From assembly GCF_036195325.1 (NCBI RefSeq), contig NZ_CP108101.1, positions 1,426,001 to 1,490,000 of the forward strand: DNA of 64,000 nucleotides, given 5' to 3'. The notes under the pieces were generated by a model that worked only from the letters and a program-made list of their open reading frames with translations, searched no databases and had not been told where the DNA came from. This document shows, in pieces, positions 17,379 through 27,000 of this stretch. The DNA comes from Streptomyces sp. NBC_00234. GTDB taxonomy: Bacteria; Actinomycetota; Actinomycetes; Streptomycetales; Streptomycetaceae. The position numbers were made by a program, and so were the translations under genes. The first letter of the stretch is position 1. The number at the start of each line of letters is the position of its first letter.

Positions 17379-17450
17379 GGACGATTAGCTCAGCGGGAGA
17401 GCACTTCCCTGACACGGAAGGGGTCACTGGTTCAATCCCAGTATCGTCCA
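17379..17450 (+). tRNA. tRNA-Val, anticodon GAC (copy 1)
   Basis: Acceptor stem GGACGAT/ATCGTCC, discriminator A. The anticodon stem CTTCC/GGAAG encloses CTGACAC, anticodon GAC. It differs from copies 2 and 3 in the acceptor stem and at the base next to each anticodon-stem flank. 72 nt. Confidence 0.95.
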
Positions 17451-17469
17451 CTGGTCCGCAAGGATCCCC

Positions 17470-17541
17470 GCGCGATTAGCTCAGCGGGAGAGCGCTTCCC
17501 TGACACGGAAGAGGTCACTGGTTCAATCCCAGTATCGCGCA
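17470..17541 (+). tRNA. tRNA-Val, anticodon GAC (copy 2)
   Basis: Acceptor stem GCGCGAT/ATCGCGC, discriminator A, anticodon GAC. Identical in all 72 bases to copy 3 at 17565, from which it is separated by 23 bp. Confidence 0.95.
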
Positions 17542-17564
17542 CGCAGTACACGCAGGTTCACCCT

Positions 17565-17636
17565 GCGCGATTAGCTCAGCGGGAGAGCGCTTCCCTGACA
17601 CGGAAGAGGTCACTGGTTCAATCCCAGTATCGCGCA
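17565..17636 (+). tRNA. tRNA-Val, anticodon GAC (copy 3)
   Basis: Identical to copy 2. It is the last tRNA of the cluster and is followed six bases later by a long stem-loop terminator. Two exact copies plus one variant imply gene duplication to meet demand for the frequent GTC codon. Confidence 0.95.
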
Positions 17637-17641
17637 CCATT

Positions 17642-17677
17642 CGGAACCCCCGGTCGTCTCGACGACCGGGGGTTCCG
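17642..17677 (+). terminator. 17-bp stem-loop terminator of the tRNA cluster
   Basis: Bases 17642-17658 pair with 17661-17677, continuous from CGGAACCCCCGGTCGTC. A short TTTA-containing stretch follows at 17680. It ends the tRNA transcript and also faces the convergent zinc-ribbon gene. Confidence 0.8.
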
Positions 17678-17747
17678 GCGTTTACAGAGAGAAAACGCCG
17701 CGGGCCCGGACGCGGAGCGCCCGGGCCGTGCTGCGTACAGGCCGGGC

Positions 17748-18044
17748 TCAGGAGGAGAAGAGCATCCGTCCGAAGCTCTTCTGGCGGTGGTGGCCGTAGT
17801 GCCCACCCTGGTGCTGCGGGGCGCCCCACGCGGGAGCGGGCGCGGCTGCGGCGGGATACGCCTGCGGGGCCGGCGGCGCGGGAGCGGGCGGGGCCTGCTG
17901 CGTCCACTGCGACTCCAGGCGGGTCAGGGACTCCAGCTCGCCGTAGTCGAGGAATATCCCGCGGCAGCCGCTGCACTGCTCGATCTGGACGCCGTTGCGG
18001 TTGTACGTGTGCATCTGCGCGTGGCACTTGGGACACTGCATCAT
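17748..18044 (-). CDS. TFIIB-type zinc-ribbon protein
   Basis: A 98-residue protein. The start is one of two adjacent ATGs at 18044/18041, with GAGGAG upstream. The N-terminus carries CPKC (residues 4-7) and CSGC (24-27), a four-cysteine zinc ribbon, followed by RGIFLDYGELESL, which is diagnostic of the zf-TFIIB domain. Residues ~50-80 are a Pro/Ala/Gln-rich low-complexity linker, and the tail is His/Gly-rich then basic, ending FGRMLFSS. Function is unknown for the family; nucleic-acid binding is often assumed. It stands alone between the tRNA cluster and the APH-like gene. Confidence 0.85.
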   Translation of the reverse strand: MMQCPKCHAQMHTYNRNGVQIEQCSGCRGIFLDYGELESLTRLESQWTQQAPPAPAPPAPQAYPAAAAPAPAWGAPQHQGGHYGHHRQKSFGRMLFSS

Positions 18045-18109
18045 CTGGTCGGCTCCTCGCCGTCGGTTAGCCGTCGCCGGAATTCATGCCCGGCTGCGGT
18101 CGGTTCACC

Positions 18110-19186
18110 CTACGACGTGCGTTCTGGGGCCAACTCGGGCGGGAGGGACGCAATTCGGGCACAGGTGTCGATCATCAACTGTTCCACCTCATCCGGACTA
18201 CGCCCCTCCGCAGCGGACTTGGCCAGGGCGAGTGCGGCGGTCTGCACGGTCAGCGCCCGCGCCGGTACGTCCAGCTCGGGCCACGGGTCCCCCTCGGTAC
18301 GCACGGCAGGGCCGCCCTCGGAGCGGTAGGCGTCGAGGAAGCGCAGCCAGACGTCGGGCGGCAGGAGCCCGGCCGCGTACCAGGCCGCCGGCCGCGCCAG
18401 GTCCCAGGCCGCGTCACCGGTGCCCGTGTCGTCGACGTCGATCAGCAGCCAGGGGCCGTGGGGTGCGGGGTGCCGGACCAACTGGCCGAGATGCAGGTCC
18501 CCGTGGCAGAGGAATCCCGCGCGGTGCGCGGGCGTGGGTGCCTCGTCGCGGGCCCAGGCGGGCAGGCGGCGCCAGGCGTCCAGCACGGGGCGGGTGGCCG
18601 GGTCGCCCGGCCGGGCCGCGCACATCCGGGCGACGGCCAGGGCGGCCTTGGCGGGGCCGCGCATCGGCGGGAGCGGCAGGGGCGGCTCGGTGGCGTGGAG
18701 GCGGGCGAGGAGGGCCGCAGCCTCCTCCCACGGGGCGGCGTCGGGGTCCGACGGGTCGACGGGGGCGCCGTGCGGCCAGAGCGTGACGGGACGGCCTTCG
18801 AGGAGCGCGTGCGCCCGGCCGGGCGCGTTCACCCAGGACTGCGAGAGCCCAGTAGCTGCTCCGGTGGCCGTACGGCCCGGGTGGTCCGGGTGGTCCGGCC
18901 CGTGGCCCCCGGCCGCCGTCGGGCCACCGGCCCGCGGTGCCGGTACGGGCGGGAGGAGGATGCCTGCCAGGGCGGGCGTCGCGGCCAGGGCCAGACGGGC
19001 GGCCAGGGCCGGGCCGTCGGTGCCGGGGGCGTGGGCCTTGGCCACGATCTGCCCTCTGCGGACGACCGTGCCGTCGGCGCGGTCCGCCAGCACCTGTGCG
19101 GGAGCGCAGTCGCAGGCCGCGGTCCGTGGATGGGCACTGTCGTGCGCGAGGTCGCCCAGTGCGCGTACGACCGTGGTGGTGGTCAT
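18110..19186 (-). CDS. Aminoglycoside phosphotransferase-fold kinase
   Basis: A 358-residue soluble protein. ATG at 19186 has GGGGGAG seven bases upstream; the frame continues further but without codon sense. The catalytic loop is CHGDLHLGQL (around residue 245) and the metal-binding aspartate lies in LLIDVDDTGTGDAAWDLARP, both typical of the APH/choline-kinase superfamily. The N-lobe is Ala/Pro/His-rich and lacks a clear P-loop. It probably phosphorylates a small hydroxylated molecule; aminoglycoside resistance cannot be claimed from the fold. The C-terminus includes a helical region ending near PELAPERTS. Confidence 0.82.
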   Translation of the reverse strand: MTTTTVVRALGDLAHDSAHPRTAACDCAPAQVLADRADGTVVRRGQIVAKAHAPGTDGPALAARLALAATPALAGILLPPVPAPRAGGPTAAGGHGPDHPDHPGRTATGAATGLSQSWVNAPGRAHALLEGRPVTLWPHGAPVDPSDPDAAPWEEAAALLARLHATEPPLPLPPMRGPAKAALAVARMCAARPGDPATRPVLDAWRRLPAWARDEAPTPAHRAGFLCHGDLHLGQLVRHPAPHGPWLLIDVDDTGTGDAAWDLARPAAWYAAGLLPPDVWLRFLDAYRSEGGPAVRTEGDPWPELDVPARALTVQTAALALAKSAAEGRSPDEVEQLMIDTCARIASLPPELAPERTS

Positions 19187-19310
19187 GGACTCCCCCGGCG
19201 ATGACGGGTCCGGCCCGGTCGCCGGTCCCGGCCATGAGCGTACGGGCCGGTCCGGAGCCGTCCGGCTCCGATCCTCCGGGCAGGCCCCGAAAAGGGTCCG
19301 GACAGCGCGA

Positions 19311-19340
19311 TGTCCGGCCAGCTCCCCAGCTGGCCGGACA
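19311..19340 (-). terminator. 13-bp stem-loop downstream of the small membrane gene
   Basis: TGTCCGGCCAGCT (19311-19323) pairs with 19328-19340 around CCCC. It lies 89 bp beyond the stop of the gene at 19429 on the minus strand and upstream of the APH-like gene, so it most likely ends the former. Confidence 0.6.
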
Positions 19341-19428
19341 AACGCTGCCGTCCGCCGCACCCCCGTCCCCACGGGGTTGTTGGCCGGATGTCCCGGTCCG
19401 GACCGCTCTTCCGGACCCGGGGCGCCGC

Positions 19429-19635
19429 TCAGCGCCCCAGCATCACAGCCACGGACGACGCCTGTGTGACCACCGCGTCCCAGCCGCCGAAGGCGACTAC
19501 GAGCAGGGCCGCCAGAGGAAGAACCATGGCCGTCGCCACCAGCGGGTGGCGCGTACCGGACGGGCGGGCGCCGAACGAGGCGTATGCCTTGCGTCCCTGC
19601 GTGCGGATCGTGGTCCGCATGGCCGTGTCCGACAT
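19429..19635 (-). CDS. Small single-span membrane protein
   Basis: A 68-residue protein starting at ATG 19635 with a strong AGGAGAGG ribosome site. The first 30 residues are basic and hydroxyl-rich; a hydrophobic span follows (LVATAMVLPLAALLVVAF), then a short tail ending SSVAVMLGR. No domain is recognised. The ribosome site and compact single-gene setting support a real gene. Function unknown. Confidence 0.65.
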   Translation of the reverse strand: MSDTAMRTTIRTQGRKAYASFGARPSGTRHPLVATAMVLPLAALLVVAFGGWDAVVTQASSVAVMLGR

Positions 19636-19823
19636 GGTTCCTCTCCTGACCTGATGTGGAGCGGCGGGCGTCTGACCTCGGGGGACGAGTGCTGCGCCCG
19701 CCGCTTGACCTCAACATTAGGGAACCGTGGGGCATGGGTCGTCATGCCCGCGTACCGATTGCCGGGCCTCCCGGAGGATGAGCTGTCGGTAGTCGGCGTA
19801 CTCCCCTGGGTGGAGATCCTGCG

Positions 19824-20081
19824 CTAGACCTTGGGGACATCCCTGAGGGGACGCTCGGAGTCGTCCTCCCTGGGAACCGGTTGTTCGACCAGGGCGAGCA
19901 CCCTGGTCGCCATGAAGCGGGCGGTGCGGACGACTGATCCATTGCGAGTGACTTCACTCACTTCGACCACCCCCCGGCGGACGGCCGTCTCCACTCTCCG
20001 GCCTGCCCTGGTGGCCACCACCTCGTACGTCCTGGTGGTGTCTCCCGCGTCCACGACTATCTCCACGCGATCGCCCTTCAC
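19824..20081 (-). CDS. Small conserved protein of unknown function
   Basis: About 85 residues. The GTG at 20081 (VKGDRVEIVVDAG) is preferred because AAGGGGG lies about nine bases upstream; an ATG ten codons further upstream (20111) has a weaker site. The sequence is beta-rich and charged (DTTRTYEVVATRAGRRVETAVRR in outline), with an acidic C-terminal tail rich in Pro, Glu and Asp. No signal, span or named domain is seen. It is divergent from the Ser/Thr kinase gene at 20287 and could share regulation with it. Function unknown. Confidence 0.6.
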   Translation of the reverse strand: MKGDRVEIVVDAGDTTRTYEVVATRAGRRVETAVRRGVVEVSEVTRNGSVVRTARFMATRVLALVEQPVPREDDSERPLRDVPKV

Positions 20082-20286
20082 TGATCCAATCCCCCTTCTG
20101 CGACGGTCCATTGAGATCTCGCACGGGCCGGGGCGCCTGGATCCGCCGCTCCCTGACCACTCCTCAAGTTTCCCACCCGGCACTGACAATCGATTCTCCG
20201 GCGAGGGCGCGGCCTCTGAGCGTGCCGGGCGCCGGGTACGTAAGCTGTGCCTCGTCAGGCGGACCAGGCAGCGGGGATGGGCAGAC

Positions 20287-21615
20287 ATGGCGATGATGCG
20301 GCTCCGGCGCGAGGATCCGCGTCTCGTCGGCTCGTTCAGGCTGCACCGGCGGCTCGGTGCGGGCGGCATGGGTGTCGTCTATCTGGGTTCGGACCGGCGC
20401 GGCCAGCGGGTGGCACTCAAGGTGATCCGCCCGGATCTGGCGGAGGATCAGGAGTTCCGTTCGCGTTTCGCGCGCGAGGTGTCCGCCGCACGGCGGATCC
20501 GCGGCGGGTGTACGGCCCGTCTGGTGGCCGCCGATCTGGAGGCGGACCGTCCGTGGTTCGCGACGCAGTACGTGCCGGGCCCGTCGCTGCACGACAAGGT
20601 CGCCGAGGAGGGCCCCCTGTCGGCCGCCGAGGTCGCCTCGATCGGGGCCGCGCTCTCCGAGGGGCTGGTGGCGGTCCACGAGGCCGGTGTCGTCCACCGT
20701 GACCTGAAGCCGTCGAACATCCTCCTCTCCCCCAAGGGCCCCCGGATCATCGACTTCGGTATCGCCTGGGCGACCGGGGCGAGCACCCTCACGCACGTCG
20801 GCACGGCGGTGGGCTCCCCCGGCTTCCTGGCGCCCGAGCAGGTGCGGGGCGCGGCGGTCACGCCCGCCACCGACGTCTTCTCCCTGGGGGCCACGCTGGC
20901 GTACGCGGCGATGGCCGACTCACCCTTCGGGCACGGCAGTTCCGAGGTGATGCTGTACCGCGTGGTGCACGAGGAGCCTCAGCTGTACGACGTGCACGAC
21001 GCGCTCGCCCCGCTGGTCCGCGCCTGCCTGGCGAAGGACCCCGAGGAGCGGCCGAGCACGCTGCAACTCTCCATGCGGCTCAAGGAGATCGCGGCGCGCG
21101 AGGCCCAGGGGCTGCACGACAGCCGGCCTCCCGCTCAGCGGTCCGCGCCGGACACGGACCGGCCCACCGGCCGGCTGGACGGCCCGTACACCGAGCAGCA
21201 GACGCGGCGCGCCGACGGTTCCGACGCGGCCTCCAGGCCGCAGGGGCAGCGGCCCTCCTCCTCCCGGTCCACCACGTCCCGCACCGGCGGCACACGTCCG
21301 CAGGCGGGGCGCAGCACGACACACTCGGGGAAGCGTCCGCACGGCACGCAGGGGACGAACGGAACGCAGGGACGTCCGGGCACCCGGCCCGGCACCCGGA
21401 CCACCTCGACGGGGCGGCGGCCCGCCAATCCCCGTCTGCTGCGTCAGCGGCTGGTCGTCTTCGTGGTCGTGACGCTGCTGGTGGCGCTGGGGATCGCGGC
21501 GGCGCAGGGGTGTCAGGGACCGGCGCGCGGACTGGGCGGCGGGCAGGGGCAGGAACAGACACAGACGCACGAGCGGGCCGCCGGCTCCCGGGACATGCCC
21601 CGGGAGCAGCGGTAA
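20287..21615 (+). CDS. Membrane-anchored Ser/Thr protein kinase (PknB-like)
   Basis: A 442-residue Hanks-type kinase. The catalytic domain (residues ~15-270) has every landmark: glycine loop LGAGGMGVVYLG, lysine in VALKVI, catalytic loop HRDLKPSNILL, DFG in IIDFGIAW, and APE in FLAPEQ. A Thr/Arg/Gly-rich juxtamembrane linker of about 110 residues follows, then one membrane span (LVVFVVVTLLVALGIAAA) and a short Gly/Gln/Glu-rich tail. There are no PASTA or other sensor domains outside, so the signal is unclear. ATG at 20287 with GGGGATGGG upstream. Neighbours do not reveal its targets. Confidence 0.92.
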   Translation: MAMMRLRREDPRLVGSFRLHRRLGAGGMGVVYLGSDRRGQRVALKVIRPDLAEDQEFRSRFAREVSAARRIRGGCTARLVAADLEADRPWFATQYVPGPSLHDKVAEEGPLSAAEVASIGAALSEGLVAVHEAGVVHRDLKPSNILLSPKGPRIIDFGIAWATGASTLTHVGTAVGSPGFLAPEQVRGAAVTPATDVFSLGATLAYAAMADSPFGHGSSEVMLYRVVHEEPQLYDVHDALAPLVRACLAKDPEERPSTLQLSMRLKEIAAREAQGLHDSRPPAQRSAPDTDRPTGRLDGPYTEQQTRRADGSDAASRPQGQRPSSSRSTTSRTGGTRPQAGRSTTHSGKRPHGTQGTNGTQGRPGTRPGTRTTSTGRRPANPRLLRQRLVVFVVVTLLVALGIAAAQGCQGPARGLGGGQGQEQTQTHERAAGSRDMPREQR

Positions 21616-21625
21616 CCCTGCTCCG

Positions 21626-22444
21626 TCAGCTGCTGGGGCGTCCGGTCGCCACCGCGTAGAAGGCGACGGCCGCAGCCGCGCCCACGTTGAGCGAGTCGAC
21701 GCCGTGCGCCATGGGGATGCGTACCCATTCGTCGGCGGCCATGAGCGCCTGGGTGGAGAGGCCGTCGCCCTCCGCGCCGAGCATGAGCGCGACCCGTTCC
21801 AGCCGGTGGGGCGCGGCGTCGTCGATGCTCGACGCCTTCTCGTCCGGGGTGAGCGCGAGGAGTTTGAAGCCTGCCTCCCGTACGCCGTCCAGCGCCTTGG
21901 GCCAGGCGTCGAGTCGGGCGTACGGGACGGAGAACACGGCGCCCATGGAGACCTTGACCGAGCGCCGGTAGAGCGGGTCCGCGCAGTCCGGGGAGAGCAG
22001 GACCGCGTCCATGCCGAGGGCCGCGGCGCTCCGGAAGATCGCACCGATGTTGGTGTGGTCGTTGACCGACTCCATGACGACCACCCGGCGGGCGGTGCGC
22101 AGGAGTTCGTCGGCCGTGGGCAGCGGCTTGCGCTGCATGGAGGCGAGGGCGCCGCGGTGCACGTGGTAGCCGGTCACCCGCTCGGCGAGCTCGGGGGTGA
22201 CCGCGTACACCGGGGCGGGGACCTCGTCGATGACGTCGCGCATCACGTCGACCCACTTGGCGGAGAGCAGCATGGAGCGCATCTCGTACCCGGCGTGCTT
22301 GGCGCGCCTGATGACCTTCTCGCCCTCGGCGATGAACAGGCCCTCGGCGGGCTCGCGCCGGCGCCGGAGTTCGACGTCGGTCAGGCCCGTGTAGTCGCGC
22401 AGGCGGGGGTCGTCGGGGTCGTCGATGGTGATGAGATCAGCCAC
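21626..22444 (-). CDS. SpoU/TrmH-family RNA 2'-O-ribose methyltransferase
   Basis: A 272-residue protein. The C-terminal SPOUT knot has the three classical motifs: NDHTNIGAIFRSAAALG, LMLGAEGDGLS and IPMAHGVDSLNVGAAAAV. The N-terminal ~95 residues form a substrate-binding domain with EGLFIAEGEKVIRRA, typical of rRNA-modifying members such as RlmB/TsnR-like proteins. It transfers a methyl group from S-adenosylmethionine to a ribose in rRNA or tRNA. The Streptomyces genus uses TsnR-like members for thiostrepton resistance, but nothing here points to an antibiotic cluster, so housekeeping modification is more likely. The kinase gene converges on it, 10 bp away. Confidence 0.9.
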   Translation of the reverse strand: MADLITIDDPDDPRLRDYTGLTDVELRRRREPAEGLFIAEGEKVIRRAKHAGYEMRSMLLSAKWVDVMRDVIDEVPAPVYAVTPELAERVTGYHVHRGALASMQRKPLPTADELLRTARRVVVMESVNDHTNIGAIFRSAAALGMDAVLLSPDCADPLYRRSVKVSMGAVFSVPYARLDAWPKALDGVREAGFKLLALTPDEKASSIDDAAPHRLERVALMLGAEGDGLSTQALMAADEWVRIPMAHGVDSLNVGAAAAVAFYAVATGRPSS

Positions 22445-22507
22445 AGGGTGATACTGCCTTGTCCGGTGTGAGGTGCCAACGGCTCGGATGAAGATCCATT
22501 CCGCCGG

Positions 22508-23761
22508 TTACTCGGCGGGGGTGGCCACGGGGTCCGGTCCGACGGCCACGACATCGCCGATGACGATCACGGCCGGCGGGCGTACGTCTTCGGCGACGGC
22601 CCGTTCGCCGACGGTCGCGAGGGTGGCGTCGACCCGGCGCTGAGCCGCTGTCGTGCCCTCCTGGACCAGGGCGACCGGGGTGTCGGGGGACTTCCCGTGG
22701 GCGATGAGCGCGGCGGCGATGGCACCGATCTTGTCGACGGCCATCAGGAGGACGAGGGTGCCCCGCAGTTGCGCCAGGGCCGCCCAGTCGACCAGGGAAC
22801 GCGGGTCCTCGGGGGCGACGTGGCCGCTGACCACGGTGAACTCGTGGGCGACACCGCGGTGGGTGACGGGGATTCCGGCGGCACCCGGGACCGAGATGGA
22901 GCTGGAGATGCCGGGCACGACGGTGCACGGGATGCCCTCGGCGGCCAGCGCCTGGGCCTCTTCCATGCCGCGGCCGAAGACGAAGGGGTCACCGCCCTTG
23001 AGGCGGACGACGGCCTTGCCGGCCTTCGCGTGCTCGATCAGCGCCTGGTTGATCGCCTCCTGCGCCATGAAGCGGCCGTACGGGATCTTGGCCGCGTCTA
23101 TCACCTCGACGTGCGGCGGGAGTTCGTCGAGCAGGTCGCGGGGGCCGAGCCGGTCGGCGATGACGACATCGGCCTCGGCGAGGAGGCGGCGCCCCCGGAC
23201 CGTGATCAGGTCGGGGTCGCCGGGGCCGCCGCCGACCAGCGAGACGCCCGGGGCGTGCGTGCGGTGGTGCGGGGCGGCCAGGGTGCCGTCGCGCAGGCCC
23301 TCGACGATGGCGTCGCGGATCGCCGCGGAGTGGCGGGGGTCGCGGCCCTCCGAGGTGGTGGTGAGCACGGCGACGGTGACGCCCTCGCTGCGGCCGGTCG
23401 CCGGCGTCCAGGCGGTGGCGGCCTCGGCGTCGTCACTGCGGACGCACCAGGTACGGCTGCGCTCGGCCTCCGCGGACGCCGCGTCGTTCGCTGCGACGTC
23501 GGTGGAGGCGATGAGGGCGTACCAGGTGTCGGCGAGGTCCCCGTCCTGGTACCGGCGGCGCTCCCAGCGGATCTCCCCGGCGTCGGCCATCGCCTCGACG
23601 GAGGGGGTCGCGGACGGGGACACCAGGGTGATGTCGGCGCCGGCCGCGATGAGCGCGGGCAGGCGGCGCTGCGCGACCTGGCCGCCGCCGACGACGACTA
23701 CGCGGCGCCCGCGCAGGCGCAGTCCGACGGGGTAGGCGGGGTGCTCGGCGTGCTCGGCCAT
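22508..23761 (-). CDS. CysG-like fusion: precorrin-2 dehydrogenase domain + uroporphyrinogen-III C-methyltransferase
   Basis: A 417-residue protein. Residues ~10-115 form a Rossmann-type CysG N-terminal domain (VVVVGGGQVAQRRLPALIAAGADITLVSP) that oxidises precorrin-2. Residues ~165-410 form the SUMT domain, with VSLVGGGPGDPDLITVRG, the RLKGGDPFVFGRG motif and PGISSSISVPGAAGIPVTHR. It methylates uroporphyrinogen III at C-2 and C-7, the entry to siroheme and cobalamin. ATG at 23761. It sits downstream of the BluB-CobT fusion, with a strong hairpin between, so the two may be separate transcripts. Siroheme or corrin use cannot be separated from sequence alone. Confidence 0.9.
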   Translation of the reverse strand: MAEHAEHPAYPVGLRLRGRRVVVVGGGQVAQRRLPALIAAGADITLVSPSATPSVEAMADAGEIRWERRRYQDGDLADTWYALIASTDVAANDAASAEAERSRTWCVRSDDAEAATAWTPATGRSEGVTVAVLTTTSEGRDPRHSAAIRDAIVEGLRDGTLAAPHHRTHAPGVSLVGGGPGDPDLITVRGRRLLAEADVVIADRLGPRDLLDELPPHVEVIDAAKIPYGRFMAQEAINQALIEHAKAGKAVVRLKGGDPFVFGRGMEEAQALAAEGIPCTVVPGISSSISVPGAAGIPVTHRGVAHEFTVVSGHVAPEDPRSLVDWAALAQLRGTLVLLMAVDKIGAIAAALIAHGKSPDTPVALVQEGTTAAQRRVDATLATVGERAVAEDVRPPAVIVIGDVVAVGPDPVATPAE

Positions 23762-24020
23762 GGCTGTGCGGGCTCCTCGGGCAGGGTGCGGTGCAGATGC
23801 GGTGTGCTGCGGGCCGCTGCGGCGGTGGAGCGGCTGTGACGTGCGGGTTCCGGGGCGTGGGTGGGGCGTGGGACCACGATACGGGGTGTGGGGGCGGGGG
23901 GTGGGTGCGGTGGTGGGCGCCTTCGGCGGGCCTCGTCCCCTGCCCGCCCCTTCCCGAAACCGGGGCTCCGCCCCGGGGGCCGGTCGTCAGGCGCCGGGCC
24001 GGCCGAAAGATGCCCTCGGA

Positions 24021-24053
24021 CGCCGGGCGGGCCGCAGTGCGGTCCGCCCGGCG
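24021..24053 (-). terminator. 15-bp stem-loop after the BluB-CobT gene
   Basis: Bases 24021-24035 pair with 24039-24053 (one G-U) around AGT. It starts eight bases beyond the stop codon at 24061. The rest of 23762-24020 contains a degenerate copy of a GC-rich intergenic repeat that also occurs near 42610, and no gene. Confidence 0.7.
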
Positions 24054-24060
24054 CATGGGG

Positions 24061-27000
24061 TTACTTCTCCGTGACGCCTGCCGAGTCGAACGTCGCCACC
24101 TCGTGCATCGCGCGGGCAGCGCTCTGCACGATGGGGAGCGCGAGCAGTGCGCCCGTACCTTCACCGAGGCGGAGGTCCAGGTCGACCAGAGGGCGCAGGC
24201 CCAGCTTGTTGAGGGCCGCGATGTGGCCCGGCTCCGCGCTGCGGTGGCCCGCGATGCAGGCCGCGAGCGCCTCCGGGGCGATGGCCCTGGCGACCAGTGC
24301 CGCTGCTCCGGCGCTCACCCCGTCCAGGATGACGGGGGTACGCAGCGAGGCGCCGCCGAGCAGGAACCCGGCCATAGCCGCGTGCTCCAGGCCGCCGACC
24401 GCGGCGAGCACGCCGATGGGGTCGGACGGATCGGGCTGGTGCAGGTCGAGGGCCCGTCGGACCACGTCGACCTTGCGGGCGTGCATCTCGTCGTTGATTC
24501 CGGTGCCGCGCCCGGTCACCTCGGCCGGGTCGATCCCCGTGTACACGCAGATCAGGGCGGCCGAAGCCGTCGTGTTGGCGATGCCCATCTCGCCGGTCAG
24601 CAGGCCCTTGTTGCCTGCCGCCACGAGGTCGCGGGCCGTCTCGATACCCACCTCGATGGCGGCCAGCACCTCCTCGCGGGTCAGGGCCGGGCCGGTCGTG
24701 AAGTCGGCCGTTCCCGCACGGACCTTCCGGGGAAGGAGACCGGGAGTCGCGGGCAGTTCGGCGGCGACGCCGACGTCGACCACACAGACTTCGGCGCCCA
24801 CCTGGGCCGCGAAGGCGTTGCACACCGCTCCGCCGCCCAGGAAGTTGGCGACCATCTGCGCCGTCACCTCCTGCGGCCAGGCCGTGACGCCCTGGGCGTG
24901 CACGCCGTGGTCCCCGGCGAAGATCGCGACTGCCGCGGGCTCCGGGATGGGCGGCGGGCACATGCGGGAGAGTCCCGACAGCTGCGCGGAGATGATCTCC
25001 AGCATGCCGAGGGCGCCCGCCGGCTTGGTCATCCGCTTCTGGCGTTCCCACGCCTCGCCGAGCGCCTTCGCGTCCAGCGGGCGGATGTTGGAGATGGTCT
25101 CCTGGAGCAGGTCGTGCGGGTCCTCGCCTGGGAGCGCACGGCGGCCGTACGTCTCCTCGTGCACGACCCACGACAGCGGGCGGCGCTTGGACCAGCCGGC
25201 CTGCATCAGCTCGGGCTCCTCGGGGAACTCGTCGACGTAACCGACACAGAGGTACGCGACGACTTCGAGGTGGTCGGGCAGGCCGAGCGCCCGGACCATC
25301 TCGCGCTCGTCGAAGAAGCTGACCCAGCCGACACCGAGCCCTTCGGCCCTGGCGGCGAGCCAGAGGTTCTCCACGGCGAGGGCCGAGGAGTACGGGGCCA
25401 TCTGCGGCTGGGTGTGACGGCCGAGGGTGTGACGGCCGCCGCGGGTGGGGTCGGCGGTGACGACGATGTTCACCGGGGTGTCGAGGATGGCCTCGATCTT
25501 CAGTTCCTTGAACTGCTTGGCGCGCGCCTTGGGCAGCGACTTGGCGTACGCCTCGCGCTGGCGCTGTGCCAGCTCGTGCATGGACCGCCGGGTCTCCGCC
25601 GAGCGGATGACGACGAAGTCCCAGGGCTGCGAGTGGCCCACGCTGGGCGCCGTGTGCGCGGCCTCCAGGACGCGGAGCAGGACCTCGTGCGGGATCGGGT
25701 CGCTGCGGAAGCCGTTGCGGATGTCGCGGCGCTCGCGCATCACCCGGAGCACCGCCTCGCGCTCGGCGTCGTCGTAGCCGGGGGCGGGCGGGGAGACGGC
25801 GACGGGTGCGGCGGTCTCCTCGGCCGGCTCGGGTGCTTCGGCCGGGTCCGCCGCCTCGGCGGTCTCGATGGTCCCGGCGAGCGGCGCGATCTCCTCGGCG
25901 GCCTGGGCCGGGGCTTCGGCGGGAACCTCTGCCGGGGCCTCCACCGCGGGCGCGGCCGGAACGGCCGCCTGCTCCGGTTCCAGGATTTCCGGTGTCTCGA
26001 TGATCTCGGGGCCCGTGACGGCTTCCGGCTCGGCCGCGGCCACCGGTTCCGCGGGTGCGGCCTCGGGAACGGCCGGGGCCGGTGAGGGCTCGGCGGCGGG
26101 TTCCGGAATCGGCGCCACCTCGGGAGCCGCCTCCTGCTGGGGCTCGGGGGCGATCTCCGCCATGACCGGCTCGGGCTCCGTCACGACCGCTGCGGCTTCC
26201 TCGGCGACCGGAATCGCGACAGGGGCCACGGGCTCGGGCTGGGCGGGCTGGACCTGCTCGGCCACCGGCTCGGGCTGGGTGAACTCGGCCACGGGCTCGG
26301 CGACCGGCTCCGGTGCGGGCACGGTCACGGGCTCCGGGGCGGCCGTCACGGCTTCGGGCTGCGGTTCGGCCACCGGCTCGGGCTGCGGTTCCAGGACGGC
26401 GGGCACGGCCTCCGGCTGTGCCTGCTGTTCGGCCACGGCGGGTGCCTCGGGGGCCTGCGTCGGCGCGAGGTGCGGGGGCGTCGGGACGGAGCCGTCCACC
26501 GCCACGAACCGGCCCAGGCTCGCGTCCTCGGGCACGGGGGCGGGGGCCGGCACGGCGACGGCCTCGGCGGGAGCCTCTGCCGGGACCTCGACCGGGGCGG
26601 CGGCCACCGGCTCGGGGACGACCGTTTCTGCTGGGGCCACCGGTGCGGGCGGGGCCATCTGCTCGGCCTGCGGCGGCTGGGCGGTCCACGGGCCCGGGGC
26701 CTGCGGCGGGATCTCGCCCAGCTGGGGACCGGCCGACGGGGCCGGCTCGTCGGCCGGCAGGTCGAAGTACTCGGGACCGGTGGTCGGCGGACCCGCGTGC
26801 CGGGCCGGCGCCTGGGTCTGCGGCGCGGCCGTGGGACCGCGGTCGGCCAGGGAACGGACCACTCCGCCGCTCGGTGTGCCGCCGAAGGAAGGCGCCTCGG
26901 TGGAGGCGGGACCCCGGTGCAGCGGCCGGCGTGCGGGAGCGGCCTGGGCGCCGACGGCGACCGGCGCGGGTGCCTGCACCTGAACCTGTGCGGGCGCGGG

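Noticed and set aside
17194..17700. Integrated element in the tRNA cluster
   Set aside because: No integrase gene or repeated tRNA 3' end is present beside the cluster, only intact tRNA genes.
23791..26085. 764-codon frame opposite the BluB-CobT fusion
   Set aside because: Arg/Gly/His-rich antisense shadow without ribosome site or recognisable domain.
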